This document shows, piece by piece, positions 1 through 5,135 of a stretch of DNA of 5,135 nucleotides. The notes under the pieces were generated by a model, which had not been told where the DNA came from, did not search any database, and worked only from the letters and a program-made list of their open reading frames with translations. This stretch comes from Chlorobiota bacterium (GTDB lineage Bacteria > Bacteroidota > Bacteroidia > Bacteroidales > JAADJA01). The position numbers and the translations under genes are program-made. The stretch is taken from the NCBI GenBank assembly GCA_030592565.1, contig JAUVIX010000282.1, forward strand, positions 1-5,135, read 5' to 3'. Position 1 is the first letter of the stretch. The number at the start of each line of letters is the position of its first letter.

Positions 1-10
1 TGACTTTTTG

Positions 11-85
11 TTTGTTCTATAAATATTTCGCCTCTCCGAGGCTTTAGGTCTCAGCACCAGAGGTGCGTAATATTTATAGAACAAA
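11..85. repeat. Inverted-repeat element with two mini-hairpins (head-to-head modules)
   Basis: Bases 11-27 (TTTGTTCTATAAATATT) are the exact reverse complement of 69-85, a perfect 17-bp inverted repeat. The 41-base interior holds two perfect 5-bp hairpins with 3-base loops: GCCTC-TCC-GAGGC at 30-42 and GCACC-AGA-GGTGC at 54-66. Read outward on each strand, both halves have the same plan: a mini-hairpin, then G, T or A, then AATATTTATAGAACAAA. The element is thus two copies of one module facing opposite ways. It resembles palindromic repeats found between Bacteroidota genes. Whether it acts as DNA (cruciform) or RNA is not shown. Confidence 0.8.
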
Positions 86-101
86 TAGAGGTGTACAGTA
101 A

Positions 102-114
102 GCTCCAGAGGAGC
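102..114. repeat. Third mini-hairpin of the same family
   Basis: GCTCC-AGA-GGAGC is a perfect 5-bp stem with the same AGA loop as the hairpin at 54-66. The preceding A and G and the following GTTAT echo the neighbour's context (AGCACC...GGTGCGTAAT). It looks like a degenerate third copy of the module. It lacks a clear copy of the AATATTTATAGAAC tail. Confidence 0.65.
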
Positions 115-211
115 GTTATCTTAATTTTTATTCAATTATCAGTTCCTTAGGTTGACACCAATGCGATATGTATCGGGACCGCCAAAACTGCAATATTTTT
201 TTACTATTTAC

Positions 212-231
212 CCCCGCGCTAAAGCACGGGG
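212..231. repeat. GC-rich palindrome
   Basis: CCCCGCGCT at 212-220 and AGCACGGGG at 223-231 pair with a single C/A mismatch around a two-base AA spacer. The stem is much richer in G+C than its surroundings. On the minus strand it is followed by an A-rich rather than T-rich stretch, and on the plus strand by no T-run, so it does not read as a standard intrinsic terminator. It is more likely another dispersed palindrome. Confidence 0.55.
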
Positions 232-301
232 CTATTGAATATCATTTACATACACCTGCTAAGTAGTAACGAATAATTACCTTTTGTGGGATTTCGTGTT
301 T

Positions 302-333
302 TTTGTGTTTTAGTAGTATTGGTTATACTATTG
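302..333 (+). promoter_or_regulatory. Candidate Bacteroidota-type promoter for the MutS-like gene
   Basis: TTTG at 302-305 followed by 20 bp and then TACTATTG at 326-333 fits the Bacteroidota arrangement (TTTG, about 20 bp, TAnnTTTG) with one mismatch in the -7 box. A second exact -7 match, TACTTTTG at 350-357, has no well-spaced -33 partner. Either would start transcription upstream of the ATG at 376 and downstream of the GTG at 286. This favours the later start codon. The call rests on consensus matching only. Confidence 0.35.
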
Positions 334-375
334 GCAATTAATTATAGCTTACTTTTGCAATATATTTACTGGTTT

Positions 376-2172
376 ATGATGGAAAAAGAAAAACAGATAT
401 ACGGTGACCTGCTGGAGAAATACAAAAAACTGTTCAGGCAAACTCAGAAAATAGCCCGCCGGTTATCTATGCTACGGCTTGCAATGTTTATTGCCGGACT
501 TATATTTATCTACATATTTGCCTCATCCGGCTCAACTGAAGGAGTTGTCATTAGCCTGGGATTAACCGTTCTTATTTTTATCTTCATTATTAAGTACCAC
601 TCAAAGGTTTTGGACAAAAAAAAGCTTTATAAGGCATTCATTAAGGTAAATGAGGATGAGCTGAAAGCACTTGATGGAATAACATCACAATTTAAAAGCG
701 GTATGGAATTTAACAACCCTGACCATCCCTTTATTAATGACATTGATATTTTCGGAAAGCATTCGATATTTCAATTTCTCGACAGATCTGCCACCTATCC
801 CGGATATAAACAACTTGCTGACTGGCTTCTAAATCCTGAAATGAATAGTAAAACTATTTTGAATCGTCAGGAGGCTGTTGCTGATTTAAAGGATAAGCTT
901 GAATGGAGACAGAGATTCAGGGCTATAGGGCTTACACTTGATGATGATGGCTCCGGGAAACAAAGAATAACAGATTGGATAAAACAGCCGGCCCTTTTCC
1001 AAAATGTCGCTTTTAAAATCCTAATATACCTGATTCCTATATTGACAATTTTATTGACCATATTTCTGTCACTTGGATATATCAGTTTTCAGATTTATTT
1101 TCTTTATCTACTGATTCCCTGGGGGTTAGCAGGCAGTATGAGTGCACGCACAAATACGCGGCATAATATGGTTAGCAAAACATCTGATGTGCTAAATAAA
1201 TATGCTTTGCTACTCAAAGAGATTGAAGGACTTGAAATAAAATCATCATTAATAAATAGCTTAAAAGAGAAACTGATAGATAAACAGCAGTCAGCCTGCC
1301 AAAGCATAAAAAAGCTCTCCAAAATATTGAACTCCCTTGATCATAGGTTGAATATGATTGCCTGGGCAGTTTTAAACGGCCTTTTTCTGTGGGATATCCT
1401 TCATATGTTACGTCTTGAAAAATGGCAGAAAAGACATAAAGAGAGTGTTGAAAAATGGTTTAATATAATTGCTGAAACAGATGCTCTTAACAGTCTCGCT
1501 AACTACTATTTTAATAGTGATGAATATATTTTCCCTGAAATCCTTTCAGGTGAATTTTTAATGGAAGCAGTGAATCTGGGACACCCACTTATAAACAGAA
1601 AACAACTCGTTGGTAATGAGGTTGGTATTAAAACCGGTGAATTTGTAATAATCACAGGTGCAAATATGGCCGGCAAAAGCACTTACCTCCGTACTGTAGG
1701 CGTGAATCTTATACTGGCTATGATTGGAGCGCCAGTCTGTGCAGATAGTTATCGGTTCAGGCCTATTCCGCTTTTTACAAGTATTCGTACATCCGACTCG
1801 CTCACTGAAAATGAATCATACTTTTATGCCGAACTAAAACGTTTGAAACGGATTATTGATGAAATAAAAGAGGGCAGGGAGATTTTTATTATCCTTGATG
1901 AAATTCTGAAGGGTACCAACTCAAAAGATAAACATACCGGTTCGGAAGCATTACTAAAACAGCTTATTCAACACAAAGCAACCGGAATAATTGCTACCCA
2001 CGATGTGGCACTTGGAATTCTTGAAAAAACATTTCCCGAAAATATTAAAAATCGCTGCTTTGAAGTTGACATTTCTAACGACAAGCTAACATTCGATTAT
2101 AAGCTCCACATCGGCGTTTCACAAAATATGAATGCCACTATTTTGATGCGGCAGATGGGAATTACAATTTGA
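376..2172 (+). CDS. Membrane-anchored MutS-family ATPase (MutS-related protein)
   Basis: Encodes 598 residues from the ATG at 376. The C-terminal half is a MutS-type ABC ATPase. It has Walker A GANMAGKST at residues 428-436, a signature region around SYF 481-483, Walker B IFIILDE ending at D508-E509, and the switch histidine in ATHD (H542). HPLI (403-406) precedes the ATPase, and the end matches the family pattern (NAT..LM..MGI). Upstream lies a MutS core-like helical region. Hydrophobic segments at about 35-52, 56-74 and 214-252 suggest membrane anchoring with the ATPase in the cytoplasm. It lacks the N-terminal mismatch-binding and connector domains of canonical MutS and the C-terminal Smr domain of MutS2, so classical mismatch repair should not be assumed. 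An in-frame GTG at 286 would add 30 mostly hydrophobic residues. I prefer the tandem ATGs at 376/379 because MEKEKQIY is a typical polar N-terminus and promoter-like boxes lie before it. No Shine-Dalgarno is seen. The biological role is unknown. Confidence 0.9.
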   Translation: MMEKEKQIYGDLLEKYKKLFRQTQKIARRLSMLRLAMFIAGLIFIYIFASSGSTEGVVISLGLTVLIFIFIIKYHSKVLDKKKLYKAFIKVNEDELKALDGITSQFKSGMEFNNPDHPFINDIDIFGKHSIFQFLDRSATYPGYKQLADWLLNPEMNSKTILNRQEAVADLKDKLEWRQRFRAIGLTLDDDGSGKQRITDWIKQPALFQNVAFKILIYLIPILTILLTIFLSLGYISFQIYFLYLLIPWGLAGSMSARTNTRHNMVSKTSDVLNKYALLLKEIEGLEIKSSLINSLKEKLIDKQQSACQSIKKLSKILNSLDHRLNMIAWAVLNGLFLWDILHMLRLEKWQKRHKESVEKWFNIIAETDALNSLANYYFNSDEYIFPEILSGEFLMEAVNLGHPLINRKQLVGNEVGIKTGEFVIITGANMAGKSTYLRTVGVNLILAMIGAPVCADSYRFRPIPLFTSIRTSDSLTENESYFYAELKRLKRIIDEIKEGREIFIILDEILKGTNSKDKHTGSEALLKQLIQHKATGIIATHDVALGILEKTFPENIKNRCFEVDISNDKLTFDYKLHIGVSQNMNATILMRQMGITI

Positions 2173-2210
2173 ATTTTAACTATTTTAACAAAAAAGTTAG
2201 TACTAATCAT
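2167..2210 (+). repeat. 3'-flank direct repeat, copy 1 (end of the MutS-like gene)
   Basis: Starting at ATTTGAA, which includes the MutS-like stop codon, the sequence runs into a 28-base stretch at 2183-2210. That stretch recurs at 3571-3597 just after the AAA gene. The two differ only by one extra G (position 2196), and both contain the perfect 10-bp palindrome TTAGTACTAA followed by TCAT. In this copy about 9 bases separate ATTTGAA from the core, versus 3 in the other copy. Confidence 0.8.
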
Positions 2211-2216
2211 CCAATG

Positions 2217-2248
2217 GACTGAACAATTTATTGTAATATCTTTCAGTC
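2217..2248. repeat. Inverted repeat in the promoter region of the AAA gene
   Basis: GACTGAA at 2217-2223 and TTCAGTC at 2242-2248 are exact reverse complements separated by 18 bases. The right arm overlaps the presumed -33 box of the AAA gene. It could be an operator half-site pair or a stem following the MutS-like transcript. No T-run follows it, so a terminator is not supported. Confidence 0.4.
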
Positions 2249-2272
2249 GCATCGAAAGATTTTATATCTTTG
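2241..2272 (+). promoter_or_regulatory. Bacteroidota-type promoter of the AAA ATPase gene
   Basis: TATCTTTG at 2265-2272 is an exact match to the -7 consensus TAnnTTTG. TTTC at 2241-2244, a one-mismatch -33 box, sits 20 bp upstream. The ATG follows 19 bases after the -7 box, leaving a very short leader. A second dyad, AAAGAT (2255-2260) and ATCTTT (2266-2271), overlaps the -7 box and could bind a regulator. The gene is therefore probably transcribed on its own rather than only by read-through from the MutS-like gene. Confidence 0.6.
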
Positions 2273-2291
2273 CAATATCAAAACAAAGCTT

Positions 2292-3566
2292 ATGATAGCA
2301 GTTGAACTTATCAAACAGGTACTAATTGAACAAAGAGAAACAATTCTGCAAAAAGATATTGGGATTGAACGGGAAGTGTTAAGCGAGGTCATGGATAAGA
2401 AAAATTTACCTTTTGTTCATATAATAACGGGTTTACGACGTTGTGGAAAATCGACACTGATGCGGCAAATAATCAAATATTTATATAACGATACCGATTT
2501 CTATTATATCAATTTCGAAGACGAAAGGTTATTTAATTTTTTAGCAGAAAATTTCAATTTTATACTTGAAAGCTCTATTGAACTTTTTGGTGAAAAGAAA
2601 ACAATTTTTATTGACGAAATTCAAAATGTTAAAAACTTTGAAACTTTTGTCAGAAGGCTCTCTGATGCGGGTTACAAGTTTTACCTGACAGGCTCCAATG
2701 CGAGTTTACTATCCAAAGAAATTGGTTCCAGGCTTACCGGCAGACATATAGACACATACCTTACTCCCTTTACATTTACAGAATATTTAAAATTTAACAA
2801 ATTCCCGTTCAAATCTGAAGACGTGTATAAAACAGCTAAGCGGGCAATAATAAAACAGCATTTTCAGGGCTATTTACTCAAGGGTGGTATGCCGGAATTT
2901 TTAAAATATGAAGCTATTGAAATTTTGTCAGGAACTTATGAAGACATTGTTATAAAAGATATAGCGGTAAGATATAGGATCGATAATTTTATTCAGTTAA
3001 AAGAACTTTACCAGTTTATTATTACAAACTTCGGAAAAAGGTTTAGCTACAATTCTTTGCGCAAGGTAATTGATTTGGGGAGTGTGAGTACTGTGAAAAA
3101 TTATTTACATTATTTTGAAGATTCGTTTTTAGGAAAAAAGGCCAACAAATTTGATTATTGCCTAAAAAAGCAAATTGCAAATGATAAAAAGATGTATATC
3201 ATCGACAACGGGTTTATTTCAATAATTTCAACATCCCTGACAAAAGATAAAGGCTGGTTGCTGGAAAATCTTATTTATAATATCTTAAATTCATTTTATG
3301 ATGTTTACTATTACTCAGGGAAAAATGAATGTGATTTTGTTTGCTCAAAGGATAAAAATATTAACCAGCTTGTTCAGGTAACATTTGAATTAAATGATAT
3401 GAACAAGAAAAGAGAGATTTCGGGACTTATTGAAGCAATGCAAACATTTGGATTAAATAAAGGATTGATCTTAACTTTCGATACGGAAGAAGAAATAATT
3501 ATTCAGGAAGGAATAATAAATGTTGTTCCTGTTTGGAAATATATACTACAACCAAATTTAATTTGA
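2292..3566 (+). CDS. AAA_14 / DUF4143 family ATPase
   Basis: Encodes 424 residues, a usual length for the family (COG1373-type). The N-terminal AAA_14 ATPase domain has Walker A GLRRCGKST at 47-55, Walker B IFIDE at 105-109 and a sensor-like TGSN at 133-136. The motif SRLTGR at 146-151 and a TPFTFTEYL segment follow, both typical of this family. A winged-helix-like region is plausible at about 235-275. The C-terminal DUF4143 part resembles a PD-(D/E)xK nuclease fold: GWLLENL (E325), ECDFV (D348) and QLVQVT (Q362). The last motif has Thr where an active nuclease would have Lys, so catalysis is doubtful. No signal peptide or membrane segment is seen, so it is probably cytosolic. The family occurs in many copies per genome in Bacteroidota and has no settled function. 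The gene has its own promoter, and its 3' flank repeats the 3' flank of the preceding gene, suggesting it arrived as a single-gene unit. ATG 2292 is chosen because the promoter lies directly upstream. Confidence 0.93.
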   Translation: MIAVELIKQVLIEQRETILQKDIGIEREVLSEVMDKKNLPFVHIITGLRRCGKSTLMRQIIKYLYNDTDFYYINFEDERLFNFLAENFNFILESSIELFGEKKTIFIDEIQNVKNFETFVRRLSDAGYKFYLTGSNASLLSKEIGSRLTGRHIDTYLTPFTFTEYLKFNKFPFKSEDVYKTAKRAIIKQHFQGYLLKGGMPEFLKYEAIEILSGTYEDIVIKDIAVRYRIDNFIQLKELYQFIITNFGKRFSYNSLRKVIDLGSVSTVKNYLHYFEDSFLGKKANKFDYCLKKQIANDKKMYIIDNGFISIISTSLTKDKGWLLENLIYNILNSFYDVYYYSGKNECDFVCSKDKNINQLVQVTFELNDMNKKREISGLIEAMQTFGLNKGLILTFDTEEEIIIQEGIINVVPVWKYILQPNLI

Positions 3567-3597
3567 AATGTTTTAACAAAAAATTAGTACTAATCAT
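3561..3597 (+). repeat. 3'-flank direct repeat, copy 2 (end of the AAA gene)
   Basis: ATTTGAA at 3561-3567 includes the AAA stop codon. It is followed three bases later by a 27-base stretch (3571-3597) that equals 2183-2210 except for one missing G. The palindrome TTAGTACTAA is intact. Together with copy 1 it brackets the AAA gene and its promoter in direct orientation. Confidence 0.8.
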
Positions 3598-3644
3598 TTG
3601 AAAATTCTAATAGTGCTGTTTCTTATTCGCATAGCTCTAATGTT

Positions 3645-3750
3645 GATTCCTACCAATGACGACAAAGGGCTGGCTGTGGTGTCTCCCATTATGATTGCCC
3701 ATTGCCCCACCAAACGTCATCGCGATCCCGCATTTTTGCGTGGCAATCTG
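3645..3750. repeat. Degraded REP-like pieces
   Basis: GATTCCTACCAATGACGAC at 3645-3663 matches 3881-3899 at 18 of 19 positions, so it is a copy of a right-arm end. Bases 3715-3750 run from CGTCATCGCGA to GTGGCAATCTG, the beginning and end of a left arm like those at 3764 and 4952 but shorter. These look like remnants of older copies of the hairpin repeat next to the more intact one. Confidence 0.55.
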
Positions 3751-3763
3751 TCTGAAACCTACC

Positions 3764-3896
3764 GTCATTGCGAGCGAAGGGCAAGCTATTGCATTGGAGC
3801 GTGGCAATCTATTTTAATTAACATACTACTTTAAAAACAAGCAGATTACCACGGAATTCCAACCCGCAAGGCAACCCTTAGATTCCTACCAATGAC
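3764..3896. repeat. Large imperfect REP-like hairpin, copy 1
   Basis: The left arm (3764-3810) starts GTCATTGCGAGCGAAGG and ends CGTGGCAATCT. The right arm (3843-3896) starts AGATTACCACG and ends CAATGAC. The outer 7 bp pair exactly and the inner 11 bp pair with one mismatch; the middle is bulged. The loop is 3811-3842. GTCATTGCGAGCGAAG...GCAATCT is a familiar dispersed repeat form in bacterial genomes, including Bacteroidota. Such repeats can be moved by REP-associated transposases, but none is encoded here. Confidence 0.65.
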
Positions 3897-3952
3897 AACT
3901 ATTGCATAAACGGTTGTTTTTTAGCAAACTCCAAAACACAAATGATAAATAA
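3889..3952. repeat. 64-bp tail repeat, copy 1
   Basis: These 64 bases, from CCAATGACAAC to GATAAATAA, are identical to 5072-5135. The preceding stretch 3842-3888 also aligns with 5024-5071, with about ten differences, so the whole shared unit is at least 111 bases. Inside the tail, ACAAC (3895-3899) can pair with GTTGT (3913-3917), followed by a six-T run at 3917-3922. This is a weak terminator-like shape on the plus strand. Confidence 0.85.
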
Positions 3953-4162
3953 CAAATAAATCTTAATTCAAAAAAAAACAATTAACAAAACGTCGTCGTA
4001 TTTTTGAAATTTCAATTATTAGAATTTGGAGTTTATTTGAAAGTTAATTTTATTATTTGTGATTTCCATTGTCATATCAATTTGTGCGCCCCTTTTCCAG
4101 GGTCTTGTGCCTTGCAATGTCATTTCGGTCGGGCAGAATGCTATACTCCCATAATACTATTC

Positions 4163-4891
4163 TTACGTTAATTTAATATACTCTTTGGGCATACAAAATG
4201 AAATATCTTCATCATTTACCCTAAGAATACATTTCTTCTCTTTTCTGTTTATTTCTGTAAGGAACTGTTTATTAATTATTACAGACCGGTTGACTTTTAT
4301 AAACTTAGCTTTGGGAAGCATGTTTTCAATCCGTCCAATGTTAACGATAACTGTCTGTTTTTTATCATTAGTCATAATAAGATCAGTATAATTATGATGA
4401 GCCTGGCAATAGATAATTTCAGAAGGGTCAATAAAAATGTATCCGGTACGGGTACTGAATTTCAGTCTTTCCTCCTGCATTGACTTTAGCAGGGTTTCAA
4501 TACGGTCGAGCCTGGGAGCAGAATTTCGTTCTTTCTTATACCGCTCAACAGATTGTTTGAGATCGTCAATATCAATTGGCTTTACAAGGTAATCAAAAGC
4601 GGCATGTTTAATAGCCTCTATGGCGTATTCATTATAGGCGGTGACAAAAATAATGGCAGGATTTAAATTATACTCCTTTAACTCCCTGATTAGATCAAAA
4701 CCGGTTTTCTTCGGCATATCAATATCAAGAAATATAAGGTCGGGTTTTAGCCTGCGCACCACGGTTAAGGCCTTATCAACACTTTCTTCTTTTGATAGCA
4801 CCTCCACATCAGAAAAGTCGGATAAAAGGTCTGCAATAATATCCCGTGCATCGGGTTCATCGTCAACAATTATGGCTTTGATCTTTTCCAT
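4163..4891 (-). CDS. LytTR-family response regulator (LytR/AlgR type)
   Basis: Encodes 242 residues, a normal length for receiver-plus-LytTR proteins. The receiver domain (about 4-120) has the acidic pair D10-D11, phosphoacceptor D56 in LIFLDIDMP, T84 in VTAY and K104 in LVKP, so all key residues are present. A charged linker (about 120-143) leads to the LytTR DNA-binding domain (about 144-241) with the characteristic FIKVNRSVIINKQFL at 197-211. It should be phosphorylated by a sensor kinase and then bind DNA as a transcription factor, in the cytosol. No histidine kinase is encoded in this window; a partner could lie beyond the right edge or elsewhere. The gene is transcribed toward the AAA gene and sits between two same-orientation copies of a repeat. 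The ATG at 4891 fits the receiver start (MEKIKAIIVDDEP) and has a promoter -7 box only 4 bases upstream. Confidence 0.95.
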   Translation of the reverse strand: MEKIKAIIVDDEPDARDIIADLLSDFSDVEVLSKEESVDKALTVVRRLKPDLIFLDIDMPKKTGFDLIRELKEYNLNPAIIFVTAYNEYAIEAIKHAAFDYLVKPIDIDDLKQSVERYKKERNSAPRLDRIETLLKSMQEERLKFSTRTGYIFIDPSEIIYCQAHHNYTDLIMTNDKKQTVIVNIGRIENMLPKAKFIKVNRSVIINKQFLTEINRKEKKCILRVNDEDISFCMPKEYIKLT

Positions 4892-4895
4892 GCTG

Positions 4896-4927
4896 CAAAT
4901 ATATGAAAAGTTATTGTCATTGCTAAA
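4896..4927 (-). promoter_or_regulatory. Bacteroidota-type promoter of the response regulator
   Basis: On the minus strand TATATTTG (4896-4903) matches the -7 consensus TAnnTTTG exactly. TTTA (4924-4927), a one-mismatch -33 box, lies 20 bp upstream. Only 4 bases separate the -7 box from the ATG, so the transcript would be leaderless or nearly so. Alternatively the real promoter lies further upstream in the repeats. The -33 box falls inside the first unit of the 18-bp tandem repeat. Confidence 0.45.
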
Positions 4928-4959
4928 CGATACGTCATTGCTAAACGATACGTCATTGC
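4916..4959. repeat. 18-bp tandem repeat (2.4 units)
   Basis: GTCATTGCTAAACGATAC occurs twice without a difference at 4916-4933 and 4934-4951. GTCATTGC (4952-4959) begins a third unit, which changes into the left arm of the large hairpin. The repeat phase follows the GTCATTGC start of the REP-like element, so the expansion probably arose from that end. It lies 25 bases upstream of the response-regulator ATG. Confidence 0.9.
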
Positions 4960-5079
4960 GAAATACCGTTAGGCTGGCCTTTAGCGTAGGAGTATTGTGG
5001 CAATCTGTTGTCGTTTACTCCGACAGATTGCTACGGAATACTAACCCGCAAGGCCAACCTGAAAATTCCTGCCAATGAC
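4952..5079. repeat. Large imperfect REP-like hairpin, copy 2
   Basis: Two 56-base arms (4952-5007 and 5024-5079) flank a 16-base loop. GTCATTG pairs exactly with CAATGAC at the base and CAATCTG with CAGATTG at the loop end. In the middle AGGCTGGCCT pairs with AGGCCAACCT except at one position; other parts are bulged. The right arm aligns with that of copy 1, while the left arms share mainly their ends. Confidence 0.75.
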
Positions 5080-5135
5080 AACTATTGCATAAACGGTTGT
5101 TTTTTAGCAAACTCCAAAACACAAATGATAAATAA
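5072..5135. repeat. 64-bp tail repeat, copy 2 (runs to the window edge)
   Basis: Identical over all 64 bases to 3889-3952 and in the same orientation. The match reaches the last base of the window, so the true repeat may be longer. It contains the same weak hairpin plus T-run (ACAAC 5078-5082, GTTGT 5096-5100, T-run 5100-5105). The two copies lie 1183 bp apart and bracket the response-regulator gene. Confidence 0.85.

Larger units (their letters stand above)
1..375. other. Non-coding repeat-rich leader upstream of the MutS-like gene
   Basis: No convincing coding sequence is visible on either strand. The first 114 bases carry three mini-hairpins, two of them enclosed by a perfect inverted repeat. 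A GC-rich palindrome sits near 212-231. Bases 115-211 show no structure I can name. The stretch from 286 to 375 is open in the frame of the downstream gene, starting from a GTG, and would encode a hydrophobic segment. I treat it as leader because promoter-like boxes lie inside it. Its mix of short palindromes is typical of Bacteroidota intergenic regions (general knowledge, not searched). Confidence 0.7.
3567..4162. other. Non-coding region of REP-like repeats and A/T-rich sequence
   Basis: About 600 bases without a credible gene separate the AAA gene from the minus-strand response regulator, so the two genes converge here. From left to right it holds the 3'-flank repeat, degraded REP-like pieces (3645-3750), a large imperfect hairpin (3764-3896), a tail repeated at the window end (3889-3952), and an A/T-rich part. 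In the A/T-rich part CACAAAT (3937-3943) and CAAATAAA (3953-3960) are answered by TTTATTTG (4032-4039) and ATTTGTG (4055-4061). A GTCATTTCGGTCG segment near 4119-4131 resembles yet another Bacteroidota dispersed repeat, from memory only. No clear terminator for either gene is visible. Confidence 0.7.

Overview
The window looks like a stretch of a Bacteroidota (Bacteroidetes) chromosome. It is A+T-rich and its genes have no obvious Shine-Dalgarno sequences. Boxes of the Bacteroidota promoter form (-7 TAnnTTTG, with a weak -33 TTTG-like box about 20 bp upstream) sit just before the start codons. The three proteins are also types common in that phylum: a membrane-anchored short MutS-like ATPase, a AAA_14/DUF4143 ATPase and a LytTR response regulator. 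No species can be assigned from the sequence alone.

Layout. Bases 1-375 are non-coding and hold palindromic repeat modules: a perfect 17-bp inverted repeat enclosing two mini-hairpins, a third mini-hairpin and a GC-rich palindrome. A MutS-family ATPase follows at about 376-2172 (+). After a 119-bp gap comes an AAA_14/DUF4143 ATPase at 2292-3566 (+). Bases 3567-4162 are non-coding and consist largely of REP-like 'GTCATTGCG...GGCAATCTG' hairpin repeats and A/T-rich sequence. A LytTR response regulator lies on the minus strand at 4163-4891. Bases 4892-5135 hold its promoter, an 18-bp tandem repeat, a second large hairpin and a second copy of a 64-bp tail.

The three genes do not look like one pathway or operon. 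Each has its own candidate promoter and repeats separate them. The most notable features are in the flanks. (1) The 3' flanks of mutS-like and the AAA gene, starting at their stop codons, match over about 30-40 bp and contain the palindrome TTAGTACTAA. The AAA gene therefore sits between direct repeats, like a one-gene insertion. (2) The response-regulator gene sits between two same-orientation copies of a hairpin-plus-tail repeat, whose last 64 bp are identical. (3) The 18-bp tandem repeat next to the second hairpin overlaps the presumed -33 region of the response-regulator promoter. I do not see a recognisable defence, CRISPR, toxin-antitoxin or biosynthetic system. The novelty, if any, lies in the repeat families and the gene-sized units they bracket.
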